Below, piece after piece: positions 44,638 through 53,843 of a DNA stretch of 64,000 bases. The stretch is from an uncultured Sphingomonadaceae bacterium. GTDB lineage: Bacteria; Pseudomonadota; Alphaproteobacteria; Sphingomonadales; Sphingomonadaceae. The notes under the pieces are model-generated. The model did no database searches. It was not told the origin of the DNA and was given only the letters and a program-made list of their open reading frames with translations. The translations under genes and the position numbers were made by a program. The stretch covers positions 86,662-150,661 of the forward strand of contig CANLBM010000008.1 in NCBI GenBank assembly GCA_947488845.1, in the 5' to 3' direction. Each line of letters opens with the position of its first letter. Position 1 is the first letter of the stretch.

Positions 44638-47088
44638 ATGATTGCCCGCCTGTTCTCCGCCCTGATTTTACTCTCGTTCGCGATGCCCGTCGCGGCGCGC
44701 GATGAATCGCGCGCGATTGAATTGCCACGCGGAACATTGTTGCAAAGTCTTCCGCTGCTGGGGCGTCAGGCCGGTATCAGCATCAGCGTTGCCGATGCCA
44801 AACTCTGGCAAAGTCCCGTGAAACCGGTACGCGGTCGGATGAGCGCTGAAAAAGCACTGGATCGGATGCTTTCGGGCACCGATGTCCACGCAGTCAAAGT
44901 GGGTGTCACCAGCTGGCGGATAGAGCGGCGGCCGACCCGGACCAAACTTGCTGGTCGCCAGACGAAATCACGCGCCAAAACCTCATCATCCGCCCCGCGC
45001 GCGCCGCCAAACAGGGTTGTGGAAGATCAGGCAGAAGAAATCGTTGTGCGGGCAAGCAAGATCAACACCCCATATGTCAAATATGCGGGGGTTGTCACCA
45101 TATTGGACGGCAACGATCTGGATTTTGGCGGGGAGCGGGGCATGGACTCGATATTGTCGCGCATGGCAACAATATCATCTACCCATCTCGGTAGCGGCCG
45201 CAACAAGCTGTTCATCAGGGGCATCGCCGATTCCAGCTTTACCGGACCGACGCAGGCCACCGTTGGACAGTATCTGGGTGACATCCGTTTGAGTTACAAC
45301 GCGCCCGATCCCGACCTGCGGCTATATGATATTGAGCGGGTAGAAGTGCTCGAAGGGCCACAAGGCACATTATATGGCGCAGGATCGCTGGGTGGTATCA
45401 TCCGGACGATACCGGAGGCACCCGATGCCTCTGCCACAAAATTGATGGCATCTGCGGGTGTTTCGCTGGTCCAGCACGGCGCACCGGGGAGCGATATATC
45501 GGCGACCGCAAATATTCCCATCGGAGACAGCGGCCATGCGTTGCGGCTGGTAGGCTATTCGGTAAGCGACGGTGGCTATATCGACAATCCCCGGCTCGGA
45601 CTGCACGATGTCAATCGAACCAATATCCGCGGTGGACGAGCTACGCTTCGCTTCGATCCTGGCGACAGTTGGGCGATCGATCTGGGCGGCATCTATCAAA
45701 GGATTACCGCCGAGGATGCACAATATGCAGACAAGGACGCACCGCCGCTAACCCGTAGCAGTCTCGTCGAACAAGGGGCAAAGGCGCGCTACGGTTCGGC
45801 GACGATAGTGCTCATGAAGGACTGGGGCGATCTGCATTTCCAGTCGTCCAACGCCTATGTCGATCACCATCTTTACGAGCGGTTCGACGCCAGCCTGGTC
45901 GACGATACGCCCAGTGTCTTTGACCAGAAAAATGAAACGCGGATGTTTTCCAGCGAAACCAGATTGTCACGCCCGTTCCGGAACGGGCTGGGCTGGGTGC
46001 TCGGCACGAGCTTCGTCGACAATAAGACGCGCCAGACGCGAGCCTTTGGCGGGGAAACCATGCGCACGGCAATTTCCGGTGTCACCAACGAGATTACGGA
46101 ATTTAGTGCCTATGGCGAGACATCGGTCGAACTGCTGCCCGATATCGTAGCAGCCGGTGGCTTGCGCTACTCCCATGCCCAGCTCGGCGGCAAGGGCGAG
46201 GACGTGGATGCGCTGCTGGCTTTCACTGCAATCGGGCGCGCGGTAACAGCCAATCGCACAGAGCAGGATCTGTTGCCGTCCGCGTCCTTGCTTGTAACTC
46301 TGGGCAGGAATGCCACATTTTATGCCCGCTATCAGGAGGGATTTCGCCCAGGTGGATTGTCGATTGACGGAAACTTCGTCCAGCGTTTTCGCAATGATCA
46401 TGTATCCACTTATGATGCAGGCATGCGCTTCGGGCGCAAGGGCGTTACCCCGTTCGATGCCACGATCTCCATCTCGCACAGCCGCTGGCGCGATATCCAG
46501 GCAGATTATATCGATACCAACGGTTTCCCGACCACGGCGAATATCGGAGATGGAAAAATCACCAGTCTGTCGGGTTCTATGGCAGCCCGTCCGCTGACTG
46601 GTTTGTCGCTTGAATTCGGTGCCGTATATAATTGGAGCCGCGTCACTCAGCTATCATCTGAATTGCGGTTGGCTTCGGTAATATTCGGCGGCCCGGCCGC
46701 CGATTTGTCATCACCAATTGTCATCCCCGCGTCAGGACGGCTCGGCCGCATACCCAATGTCGCCAGTCACGCCATGCGCGGGTCGGTCAACTACGAGACC
46801 CTCCTCGGCGACGAGGATTTCCGCATTCAGGGATGGGCCAGTTATGTAGGTCCTTCCCGGCTGGGAATCGGGCCGAAACTGGGTGGCGGACAAGGAGATT
46901 ATGTCGACAGCGGCTTTGCAGCGCGCATCGGCAATGATGCGCGTGGACTGACCTTGACCGTTACCAACTTGCTCGATTCACGTGGTAATCGTTTTGCGTT
47001 GGGGACACCCTTCGTCCCGGGCAGCGATGGCTATCTGACGCCGCTCCGTCCACGCACGCTGCGGATAGCTGTCGATATGGCATATTAG
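44638..47088 (+). CDS. TonB-dependent receptor with N-terminal STN signalling domain
   Basis: An 816-residue outer-membrane receptor. Signal peptide (about residues 1-21, PVAARDE), STN domain (about 25-95; IELPRGTLLQSLPLLGRQAGI, partly quoted), basic linker, plug domain (about 135-260) with YDIERVEVLEGPQGTLYGAG and GGIIRTI, then a 22-strand-type barrel ending RTLRIAVDMAY. The STN domain marks a transducer that signals through FecR to the sigma factor directly upstream. The ligand is not evident; siderophores or organic compounds are possible. The terminal residue is Tyr instead of Phe. Confidence 0.93.
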   Translation: MIARLFSALILLSFAMPVAARDESRAIELPRGTLLQSLPLLGRQAGISISVADAKLWQSPVKPVRGRMSAEKALDRMLSGTDVHAVKVGVTSWRIERRPTRTKLAGRQTKSRAKTSSSAPRAPPNRVVEDQAEEIVVRASKINTPYVKYAGVVTILDGNDLDFGGERGMDSILSRMATISSTHLGSGRNKLFIRGIADSSFTGPTQATVGQYLGDIRLSYNAPDPDLRLYDIERVEVLEGPQGTLYGAGSLGGIIRTIPEAPDASATKLMASAGVSLVQHGAPGSDISATANIPIGDSGHALRLVGYSVSDGGYIDNPRLGLHDVNRTNIRGGRATLRFDPGDSWAIDLGGIYQRITAEDAQYADKDAPPLTRSSLVEQGAKARYGSATIVLMKDWGDLHFQSSNAYVDHHLYERFDASLVDDTPSVFDQKNETRMFSSETRLSRPFRNGLGWVLGTSFVDNKTRQTRAFGGETMRTAISGVTNEITEFSAYGETSVELLPDIVAAGGLRYSHAQLGGKGEDVDALLAFTAIGRAVTANRTEQDLLPSASLLVTLGRNATFYARYQEGFRPGGLSIDGNFVQRFRNDHVSTYDAGMRFGRKGVTPFDATISISHSRWRDIQADYIDTNGFPTTANIGDGKITSLSGSMAARPLTGLSLEFGAVYNWSRVTQLSSELRLASVIFGGPAADLSSPIVIPASGRLGRIPNVASHAMRGSVNYETLLGDEDFRIQGWASYVGPSRLGIGPKLGGGQGDYVDSGFAARIGNDARGLTLTVTNLLDSRGNRFALGTPFVPGSDGYLTPLRPRTLRIAVDMAY

Positions 47089-47344
47089 TTCATCGGAGAA
47101 GTCGAGGCTGGAGCAAGCGCATCGGCGATATTCCGCTCCGCTGGACGGTACGTCGGAAGCCCATCCGCTTAAACCGAAGCTCAAAGCAGTAGGATTCCAA
47201 TAAGACATCTTTGGCCCACCATCACCAGGGCCAGATGGTCGCTGTTCACTGGAGCCACCTCAAATCGCGAACTAAGCCTCTGAGAAATGGACATTAAATG
47301 CGCACGGTGGAGGTGCCGCGAGACGTTGACAATTTAGAAAAAAA

Positions 47345-47420
47345 TGGTGCCCGAGGGCGGATTCGAACCACCGACACAGCGATTTTCAGTCGCTTGCTCT
47401 ACCAACTGAGCTACTCGGGC
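47345..47420 (-). tRNA. tRNA-Phe (anticodon GAA)
   Basis: A 76-nucleotide cloverleaf on the minus strand. Acceptor GCCCGAG pairs with CTCGGGC, D arm AGCTCAGTTGGTAGAGC, anticodon loop CTGAAAA with GAA, T arm GGTTCGAATCC, discriminator A and encoded CCA. Confidence 0.98.
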
Positions 47421-47521
47421 ATCTGGGCCTGCGCGATGCGCTGGCCACGTTAGGAAGCGACGCTATAGGCGGGGCTATCGCTGCTTGTCCAGCCTAAAAA
47501 TGGCGGTTTTATTGCGCCTGT

Positions 47522-47725
47522 TCAGTCCTCTCCGTTTCGGCCTGAATCTCCGGTGAAATGTTCTGCCAGTTCGTCCGGCGAAACCGCTTGCCCGGGGATT
47601 TTATAGCCGTCGCCCAGCCATTGCAGCAGATCGCGATCCTTGCAGCCGGCGCTGCAGAAAGGCGAGAATTCCGCTATCGCGACGCGCTTGCACACCGGGC
47701 ATTTCGGCGTTTTTGATCCGGCCAT
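47522..47725 (-). CDS. yacG: DNA gyrase inhibitor YacG (zinc-binding)
   Basis: A 67-residue YacG protein. The zinc site is CPVCKR (Cys9, Cys12) with FCSAGCKDRDL (Cys24, Cys28). The conserved DLLQWLGDGYKIPG follows (about residues 32-45). E. coli YacG binds GyrB and inhibits DNA gyrase. It lies 4 bases after the NSS transporter gene on the same strand and forms the end of a leftward run from hisE. Confidence 0.92.
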   Translation of the reverse strand: MAGSKTPKCPVCKRVAIAEFSPFCSAGCKDRDLLQWLGDGYKIPGQAVSPDELAEHFTGDSGRNGED

Positions 47726-47728
47726 CTG

Positions 47729-49198
47729 TTATCCTTGTCCCAACAGGCCGGGAAACAGGCCGGTCAGCAGGATGGCCGATATCACCAGCGGGCAGAGCCA
47801 GCGCACCAGGAACAGCCAGATGCGATGCAATTTGCCGTCGAGTCCATTTTCACTGTCGATCAACCGCCGGTCGGCGATCCAGCCGACAAAAATGGCGACC
47901 AGAAGCGCAGAGGTTGGCAGCAATATTTTTGCGGTCAGTTCATCGATGATGCCGAACACCGGCTGACCGGAGAAAATCATGAAATCAAACGGCTGGAAAT
48001 CGGCCTGGCTGTTGAACGAGAAACTTGCCCAGGCACCGATCAGGAAGGCAAGCCCGCCCAATAGGATCGTCACCAGCCAGCGCGGCTGTTTGAAACGCCC
48101 TATCGCCCAGCTGACAGACGCCTCGAGCAGTGCAACCGAACTGGTCAGCGCTGCAAAAAAAACCATGATGAAGAACAGCAATCCGATCAGCGAGCCCGCC
48201 GGCATGGTCTGGAACGCGACCGGCAGATTGACGAACAACAGTCCGAGGCCGCCCTGGACCTGTTCCTGACCATCCAATATTGCAGTCAGGCTGGCCGGAG
48301 CGAGCGCCGCGAATGTTATCGGAAATATCGCCAGACCGGCGATAATCGCAACCGAGGTATCGGCGGTGGCGATCTGGACCGATGTTTTCGCAAGATTTAT
48401 GTCGCGCGCCGCGTAGGCGCCATAAGTGATCATCAGCGCCGAACCCAGCGACAGCGAGAACAGGGCCTGACCGAGCGCCGAAAGCTGGACCGACGGATCA
48501 AGCAAGCGCGCCGGCTCGAAATCGAACAGGAAGGCAAGTGCGGCGCCGAATGATCCGGTAAAGGCACCATATATGGTGATCGCGATCAGCAAGATGAAGA
48601 AGATCGGCATCAGCCAGACAGCGACTTTCTCGATACCGCTGCTGACGCCGCGTCCGACGAAGAATATTGTCAGAGCCATGAAAATGGCATGCATCGCCAG
48701 CATCTCGCTGCTGTTTGCTTGCAGGGCCGGCAAAAGCCCCTGAACCTGATCGACCGACAAATCCTGCAAGGCACCCTGCGCCAGACCGCCCGACGCGAAA
48801 GCATGAGCAACATCGCCTGCAAAAATACCGATGAAATGCACGATCCAGCCCGCCAGCACGCTGTAATAAGTGAGAATGAGGAAAGCACCGACCATCCCGA
48901 CACCGGCAGCGAGGGACCACCAGCTTGACGCGCGGGATTCGATTGCGACCTTCTTCATGCTTTCGATAGCGGACCCCTGACCGTGGCGGCCAATGAGTGT
49001 TTCGGAAAGCAGGATCGGCAAACCGATCAGCAAAACGCAGAAAATATAGAATATGACAAAGGCACCGCCGCCATTTGCGCCCGCTTCAGCGGGGAAACGA
49101 ACCAGATTGCCAAGTCCCACGGCCGAACCGATCGCGGCCAAAACAAATGCGGTTCGCGAGGACCAGCCCTCTCCCCCCGGTGCTAATGCGCCTGCCAT
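47729..49198 (-). CDS. Sodium-dependent neurotransmitter:sodium symporter family transporter
   Basis: A 489-residue NSS/SNF transporter with about eleven helices. The N-terminal signature is SSRTAFVLAAIGSAVGLGNL followed by VRFP, the sodium and substrate site of helix 1, and helix 6-8 motifs appear as SLGSALMITYGAYA. It probably imports amino acids with sodium, like LeuT or MhsT. Between the HIT gene (upstream) and yacG (downstream), same strand. Confidence 0.92.
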   Translation of the reverse strand: MAGALAPGGEGWSSRTAFVLAAIGSAVGLGNLVRFPAEAGANGGGAFVIFYIFCVLLIGLPILLSETLIGRHGQGSAIESMKKVAIESRASSWWSLAAGVGMVGAFLILTYYSVLAGWIVHFIGIFAGDVAHAFASGGLAQGALQDLSVDQVQGLLPALQANSSEMLAMHAIFMALTIFFVGRGVSSGIEKVAVWLMPIFFILLIAITIYGAFTGSFGAALAFLFDFEPARLLDPSVQLSALGQALFSLSLGSALMITYGAYAARDINLAKTSVQIATADTSVAIIAGLAIFPITFAALAPASLTAILDGQEQVQGGLGLLFVNLPVAFQTMPAGSLIGLLFFIMVFFAALTSSVALLEASVSWAIGRFKQPRWLVTILLGGLAFLIGAWASFSFNSQADFQPFDFMIFSGQPVFGIIDELTAKILLPTSALLVAIFVGWIADRRLIDSENGLDGKLHRIWLFLVRWLCPLVISAILLTGLFPGLLGQG

Positions 49199-49249
49199 AT
49201 ATATTCTCCCCGTAATCTCGAGCCGGTTGCGGCTTTGTTACCCCTGTTA

Positions 49250-49630
49250 CTAGCTGCGCATCAGCATCGGGCCAAGCGGTTTTCCGGCAAAAATGTGGAC
49301 GTGGAGGTGGGCCACTTCCTGATGGCCGTTTTTGCCGATGTTGGCGAGCAGGCGATAGCCGGGTTCTACCATACCGGCTTCGCGGGCGACATGGCCGACG
49401 GCGCGGACAAATCCGGCAATTTCAGCCTCGCTCGCGCTGGCCGAAAAATCGTCCCAGCTGACATAGCGGCCCTTCGGGATCACCAATATATGTTCCGGCG
49501 CCTGCGGATTGATATCGTGAAAGGCGAGCACCCATTCGTCTTCATAGACGGTCTTGTTGGGAATTTCCCCGCGCAGGATTTTCGCGAATATATTATCGTC
49601 ATCATAAGCCAGGGTCGGGTCGATCGCCAT
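49250..49630 (-). CDS. HIT family (histidine triad) nucleotide hydrolase
   Basis: A 126-residue HIT protein. The triad is HLHVHIFAG (about residues 110-118) and the N-terminal part has DDNIFAKILRGEIPNKTVYED. Members hydrolyse nucleotide phosphoramidates or bound adenosine derivatives (HinT-like). ATG 49630 shares one base with the hisE stop (TGATG). In relatives this gene regularly follows hisE, as here. Confidence 0.93.
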   Translation of the reverse strand: MAIDPTLAYDDDNIFAKILRGEIPNKTVYEDEWVLAFHDINPQAPEHILVIPKGRYVSWDDFSASASEAEIAGFVRAVGHVAREAGMVEPGYRLLANIGKNGHQEVAHLHVHIFAGKPLGPMLMRS

Positions 49631-49950
49631 CAATTTGCTCCTCTTGCCGCTTTTTCTTCCAGTCCGGACAGACCCTCGCGACGGGCCAGTTCAGCGGTCA
49701 CGTCATCGATAGACAGGTCCATGTCGGCGAGCAGGACCATCAGGTGAAACAGCAGGTCGGCCGCCTCTCCGGTCATCCCCTCCTTGTCGTCAAGCACAGC
49801 GGCAATGACCGCTTCGGTCGCCTCTTCACCAAGCTTTTCAGCCATTTTTGCGCGGCCTTTGGCCCGAAGGCTGGCGACATAGCTCGTTTCCGGCTCCGCT
49901 TCGCGGCGTACCAAGATCGTGCGTTCGAGAGATTTTAGAATATTGCTCAT
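49630..49950 (-). CDS. hisE: Phosphoribosyl-ATP diphosphatase
   Basis: A 106-residue all-helical MazG-like enzyme for the second step of histidine synthesis, converting PR-ATP to PR-AMP. The metal-binding signature is [19 protein letters not shown] (about residues 37-55) and [15 protein letters not shown] (about 62-76). It is separated from hisF by the PEP-CTERM gene and a terminator, unlike the tight order seen in most relatives. Confidence 0.94.
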   Translation of the reverse strand: MSNILKSLERTILVRREAEPETSYVASLRAKGRAKMAEKLGEEATEAVIAAVLDDKEGMTGEAADLLFHLMVLLADMDLSIDDVTAELARREGLSGLEEKAARGAN

Positions 49951-50026
49951 CGCTGGCGGTTTGCGCGACGGATCGCCTGTTCGTCAAGTCCTAGCGACAC
50001 AACTATGCTTATCGTGCGGCAAAGGC

Positions 50027-50064
50027 AAAAAAAAGGGACCGCCGGATGCCCCCCTGGCGGTCCC
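50027..50064 (-). terminator. Rho-independent terminator after the PEP-CTERM gene
   Basis: On the minus strand GGGACCGCC pairs perfectly with GGCGGTCCC around a 12-base loop, and eight T follow. It lies 51 bases past the stop of the PEP-CTERM gene and 77 bases before hisE, so transcripts from hisF or the PEP-CTERM gene should stop before hisE. Confidence 0.85.
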
Positions 50065-50114
50065 ATCCGGGTCGCACCGCAATTGGAGAGCGGGCGGCGC
50101 CGGGAATTTGTTGA

Positions 50115-50462
50115 TTAAAGCTTTTTGCGACGCCGGGCAGCCACTCGGCCTGCGACCAGTCCGGCGACGCCAAGGCCCAGCATCAGCATGTTCGAAGGTT
50201 CGGGAACCGGAGTACCGCCGGAAGAACCTGTACCGCCGGAAGAACCTGTCGACCCCCCGTAGCCGGATGATCCCCAGCCCGAACTACCCCAGCCGGAACT
50301 GCCGCCCCGGGAGCTGCTTCCTCGCGAGCTACCGCCCCCGGAACTGCTCCAGCCCTTGACGCTGCCACGACTGTCGCTGCTCCACGTCGCTTCGGCCGGC
50401 GCGGCTGCCACGACGGCAAGCGCTGCAGCAGCGGTCCAGATTGTACATTTCACCAGTTTCAC
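50115..50462 (-). CDS. PEP-CTERM sorted Gly/Ser-rich surface protein
   Basis: A 115-residue exported protein. Signal peptide (about residues 1-26, APAEA). The mature part is a low-complexity stretch of Gly and Ser with units like GSSSRGGSSGWGSSGWGSSG (about 40-80). The C-terminus is a PEP-CTERM tail: VPEPSNMLMLGLGVAGLVAG, then RRRKKL. Exosortase would cleave it; no exosortase gene is in the window. It lies between hisF and hisE on the same strand with a strong terminator behind it. Function unknown, probably extracellular or matrix. Confidence 0.88.
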   Translation of the reverse strand: MKLVKCTIWTAAAALAVVAAAPAEATWSSDSRGSVKGWSSSGGGSSRGSSSRGGSSGWGSSGWGSSGYGGSTGSSGGTGSSGGTPVPEPSNMLMLGLGVAGLVAGRVAARRRKKL

Positions 50463-50659
50463 GATTGAATTCCATTCCCAATTTCAAAAATCTTACGGGA
50501 TTAGTTAAGCAAGAGCCCTGCCAATTCGCCGGAAAGCCCAGCTTCGCGGCGATAGAATAGTTAATGGGAATCTGAAAAATCAGCAGATGTAAAGTAAACC
50601 GACATTAACCATCGCTCAATATGGCAATAATCAGGGGATATTTACAATTTTCAGCCGGA

Positions 50660-51421
50660 TCAGCCCCGGGCGGGCAGCTTCGCGGCGCGTAGCGCGGCAT
50701 GGGCGTCGGCGATGCTGTACTGACCAAAATGGAATATCGAGGCGGCGAGCACCGCGTTCGCATGACCCTTTGTCACCCCTTCGACCAGATGTTCGAGATT
50801 GCCGACCCCGCCGCTAGCAACGACCGGAATCGATACCGCATCGGCCAGGGTGCGGGTCAGTTCGAGATCATAGCCGTCGCGGGTGCCGTCGCGGTCCATC
50901 GAGGTGACCAGCAACTCCCCTGCGCCGAGATCGGCCATGCGGACAGCATGTTCCAGGGCATCGATCCCGGTCGGGGTTCGTCCGCCATGGGTGAATATTT
51001 CCCATCGTCCTTCCGCCACTTTCCGGGCATCGATCGAGGCAACCATACACTGGCTGCCAAAACGGGTGGCGATGTCGCTGACCACTTCGGGCCGCGATAC
51101 AGCCGCGCTGTTCACGGCGACCTTGTCCGCTCCGGCCATCAGCAAAGCGCGGGCATCATCCGCCGTGCGCACGCCGCCGCCGACGGTGACCGGCATGAAG
51201 CAGACCTCGGCGGTGCGCCGGACGACATCAAGGATCGTGTCGCGATTTTCATGGGATGCAGTGATATCGAGGAAGCAAAGCTCGTCGGCCCCGGCGGCAT
51301 CATAAGCCTGCGCCTGCTCGACCGGATCGCCGGCGTCCTGCAGGTCGACGAAATTGACGCCCTTGACCACCCGGCCATTGGCGACATCGAGACAGGGGAT
51401 GACGCGAATACGGACGGTCAT
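50660..51421 (-). CDS. hisF: Imidazole glycerol phosphate synthase, cyclase subunit
   Basis: A 253-residue TIM-barrel enzyme that uses ammonia from HisH to make imidazole glycerol phosphate and AICAR. The catalytic acids lie in [19 protein letters not shown] (Asp12) and [10 protein letters not shown] (near 130). It also has [16 protein letters not shown] and [10 protein letters not shown] phosphate-binding loops. ATG 51421 is chosen from the conserved N-terminus; the frame runs further upstream into the palindromic repeat. Confidence 0.97.
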   Translation of the reverse strand: MTVRIRVIPCLDVANGRVVKGVNFVDLQDAGDPVEQAQAYDAAGADELCFLDITASHENRDTILDVVRRTAEVCFMPVTVGGGVRTADDARALLMAGADKVAVNSAAVSRPEVVSDIATRFGSQCMVASIDARKVAEGRWEIFTHGGRTPTGIDALEHAVRMADLGAGELLVTSMDRDGTRDGYDLELTRTLADAVSIPVVASGGVGNLEHLVEGVTKGHANAVLAASIFHFGQYSIADAHAALRAAKLPARG

Positions 51422-51427
51422 GGCTTG

Positions 51428-51511
51428 GTCGCCCCAGCGAAGGCTGGGGCCCAACCCGATATCAGTGGGTCCAACAAATGTGGTTTAGGTCCCAGCCTTC
51501 GCTGGGACGAC
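51428..51511. repeat. Palindromic repeat, CCCAGCGAAGGCTGGG type
   Basis: Inverted repeat of about 84 bases. The left arm is GTCGCCCCAGCGAAGGCTGG and the right arm GGTCCCAGCCTTCGCTGGGA, ending CGAC, with a 35-base centre. It fills the hisA-hisF gap and would form a strong RNA hairpin. This repeat type is widespread in sphingomonads. Confidence 0.75.
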
Positions 51512-51526
51512 AATATCGAAAACAAC

Positions 51527-52255
51527 TCAACCACGATTGGCCATCGCGATCGCCGTCGCCAGATCGAGCCGGCCATCATAAAGCGCCCGACCGGTGATCA
51601 CGCCTTCGACGCCATCCTTGGCAAACTGGCTGAGCATGTGAATATCATCCAGACCCTTGACCCCGCCGCTGGCGATAACCGGAATGTCGACGCCGCGCGC
51701 CAGATCGACGGTCGCTTCGATATTGCAGCCGGTAAGCATGCCGTCGCGGCCGACATCGGTAAACAGGATCGAGGCGACACCCGCGTCTTCAAACCGGCGG
51801 GCAAGGTCGCGGACACTGACATCGGAAACATCGGCCCAGCCTTCGGTGGCAACCATGCTATCGCGCGCGTCGACAGCAACGACGATGCCGCCTTCATATT
51901 CCTTCGCCATATCCTTGACGAAATCGGGATCCTTGAGCGCAGCCGTTCCGATTACCAGCCGGGCGACGCCCAGTTCGAACCAGCGCTCGACCGTCTCGCG
52001 ATTGCGGATACCGCCGCCCAGCTGGACATAGCCGGGAAAGCTCGCGACGATCGCTTCCACCGCTTCGGCGTTCTGGGGGGCTCCGGCAAAAGCGCCGTCA
52101 AGATCAACGACATGGATATGTTCGGCTCCGGCAGCGGCAAACAGGCCGGCCTGCTCTGCCGGATTATCTCCATAGACGGTCGCGCGGTCCATATCACCTT
52201 CGGCGAGACGAACAACTTCGCCGGATTTCAGGTCAATGGCGGGAAATACGATCAT
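51527..52255 (-). CDS. hisA: ProFAR isomerase (1-(5-phosphoribosyl)-5-[(5-phosphoribosylamino)methylideneamino] imidazole-4-carboxamide isomerase)
   Basis: A 242-residue TIM-barrel Amadori isomerase of histidine synthesis. Catalytic Asp8 lies in VFPAIDLKSGEVVRL, with the second acid in VVAVDARDS (near 128). Phosphate loops are QLGGGIRNRETVERW and ASGGVKGLDDI. ATG 52255 matches the family N-terminus; the frame upstream has no homology. A palindromic repeat sits on each side. Confidence 0.97.
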   Translation of the reverse strand: MIVFPAIDLKSGEVVRLAEGDMDRATVYGDNPAEQAGLFAAAGAEHIHVVDLDGAFAGAPQNAEAVEAIVASFPGYVQLGGGIRNRETVERWFELGVARLVIGTAALKDPDFVKDMAKEYEGGIVVAVDARDSMVATEGWADVSDVSVRDLARRFEDAGVASILFTDVGRDGMLTGCNIEATVDLARGVDIPVIASGGVKGLDDIHMLSQFAKDGVEGVITGRALYDGRLDLATAIAMANRG

Positions 52256-52265
52256 TTCAAAAACT

Positions 52266-52337
52266 CCGTTCGTGCTGAGCTTGTCGAACCACATTTGTCC
52301 AACGGAACACATCCTTCGACAGACTCAGGACGAACGG
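52266..52337. repeat. Palindromic repeat, CGTTCGTGCTGAGCTTGTCG type
   Basis: Inverted repeat of about 72 bases. The left arm is CCGTTCGTGCTGAGCTTGTC and the right arm TCCTTCGACAGACTCAGGAC, then GAACGG, with about 20 bases between. It fills the hisH-hisA gap. A solo copy of the right arm occurs at 23831-23857. Confidence 0.75.
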
Positions 52338-52349
52338 CGTTCGGCATAG

Positions 52350-52970
52350 TCATGGCTTCCACTCCAGAAAACGGCCCAGAAAGGCCAGTCCGTAGGCCTG
52401 GCTTTTCTCGGGGTGAAACTGCACGCCGACGATATTGTCGCGGCCAACCGCCGACACCAAAGGTCCACCGTGGCTGGTCTTGGCCAAGATGTCCGCCTCG
52501 TTCGCCGCGTCAAAATGATAGCCGTGCAGATAATATGCTTCGCCGGACTCGAGCAGATCGTGGCCCTCGGTCGGGGTCACATCATTCCAGCCCATATGCG
52601 GGATTTTTATCGTGTCATCAGATGGTTCGATCGCCCGCACCGTGCCGCCGATCCAGCCGAGGCCAGCATGTTCGCCAAATTCGATACCCTTGTCGGCCAG
52701 CATCTGCATCCCGACACAGATGCCGAGAAACGGAATGGCCTCTCCGCGGACCCGCTGATCCAGCGCGGCCACCATGCCATCGATTGCGACCAGCGCGTCG
52801 CGACAGGCACCAAAAGCGCCGACGCCGGGCAGGATGATCCGGTCGGCCCGTGCCACCAGCGCGGGGTCGGCTGTTACCGAGACAGTTCCGGCACCGGCGG
52901 CCATCAGCGCATTGTGGACGCTGTGCAAATTTCCTGCGCCAAAATCTATGAGAGCGATGGTTTCAGACAT
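52350..52970 (-). CDS. hisH: Imidazole glycerol phosphate synthase, glutamine amidotransferase subunit
   Basis: A 206-residue class I glutamine amidotransferase that supplies ammonia to HisF. The nucleophile is in FLGICVGMQML (Cys near residue 83) and the His-Glu pair in GVQFHPEKSQ (about 188-197). LPGVGAFG forms the oxyanion strand. ATG 52970 fits the conserved start ALIDFGAGNLHSV. Lies between hisB and hisA. Confidence 0.97.
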   Translation of the reverse strand: MSETIALIDFGAGNLHSVHNALMAAGAGTVSVTADPALVARADRIILPGVGAFGACRDALVAIDGMVAALDQRVRGEAIPFLGICVGMQMLADKGIEFGEHAGLGWIGGTVRAIEPSDDTIKIPHMGWNDVTPTEGHDLLESGEAYYLHGYHFDAANEADILAKTSHGGPLVSAVGRDNIVGVQFHPEKSQAYGLAFLGRFLEWKP

Positions 52971-53016
52971 GGTGCCGATCAACCGTCGGAGGCGCTCAAA
53001 TTTGAAAGCCCTCGAC

Positions 53017-53100
53017 TATTTTCACGCGAAGCCGCGAAGGCGCGAAGATTACCGGCAAACCGCGCCTTCTTTGCGCCTTCGCGGCTTCGCGTGACAAAAT
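53017..53100. repeat. Palindromic repeat, TTTCACGCGAAGCCGCGAAG type
   Basis: Inverted repeat of about 84 bases. The left arm is ATTTTCACGCGAAGCCGCGA and the right arm CCTTCGCGGCTTCGCGTGAC, ending AAAAT, with a 20-base centre. It occupies the hisB-hisH gap. Arms are nearly perfectly paired for about 28 bases. Confidence 0.75.
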
Positions 53101-53135
53101 GACTTGAAAAAGCCCGCTGGCGCGGGATGCGCATC

Positions 53136-53729
53136 TCAGCCACCCAATTGCCCCTTGGTTGAGGGAATCGCGTCGCCCTTGCGCGGGTCGCGCTCTACCG
53201 CCTGGCGCATGGCCCGGGCGAAACCCTTGAAGATGCTTTCGGCGATATGGTGGTTATTCTCGCCGTAGAGCAATTCGATATGGAGCGTGATTCCCGCGGC
53301 GTCGGCGACGCTGTGGAACCAGTGCTTGAACAATTCGGTATCCATCTCGCCGAGCCGTTCCTGGGTGAATCCGGCGTTCCAGACGAAATAGGGACGTCCC
53401 GAAATATCGAGCGCGACCCGGCTCAATGTTTCGTCCATCGGCGAATAGGCGCTGCCGTAGCGCACGATCCCTGCCTTGTCGCCGAGCGCCTGGTTGATCG
53501 ACTGGCCCAGCGCGATGGCGCTGTCCTCGGTGGTATGGTGCTGATCGACGTGAAGATCGCCCTTGATCCGCAATTTCAGGTCAATCAGGGAATGACGCGA
53601 AAATTGTTCGATCATATGATCGAGGAAACCGATACCGGTGGACACGTCAAATTGTCCGGTTCCGTCAAGATTCAACTCGACAAAAATCTCGGTTTCTTTT
53701 GTATTTCGTTCGATTGTCGCTGTTCTCAT
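53136..53729 (-). CDS. hisB: Imidazoleglycerol-phosphate dehydratase
   Basis: A 197-residue monofunctional HisB. Manganese-binding histidine motifs are [29 protein letters not shown] (about residues 62-76) and [18 protein letters not shown] (about 155-172), with a C-terminal PSTKGQLGG tail. It is the first gene of the leftward his run (hisB-hisH-hisA-hisF). The upstream 114-base spacer to sspB is divergent. Confidence 0.97.
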   Translation of the reverse strand: MRTATIERNTKETEIFVELNLDGTGQFDVSTGIGFLDHMIEQFSRHSLIDLKLRIKGDLHVDQHHTTEDSAIALGQSINQALGDKAGIVRYGSAYSPMDETLSRVALDISGRPYFVWNAGFTQERLGEMDTELFKHWFHSVADAAGITLHIELLYGENNHHIAESIFKGFARAMRQAVERDPRKGDAIPSTKGQLGG

Positions 53730-53843
53730 GCAAACGGCCTATAAAGGCTTGGACAAATCAGGCAAGAATTTCGCGGTCTTTGGTCGATAGGAAATTCGTT
53801 TTACACTCTTGACCCGCTGCCCGCTTCGCGCCACCTAGTGCAA

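Noticed and set aside
50699..52837. 712-codon rightward frame across the his genes
   Set aside because: It is antisense to hisF, hisA and hisH and runs through two palindromic repeats; composition is not protein-like.
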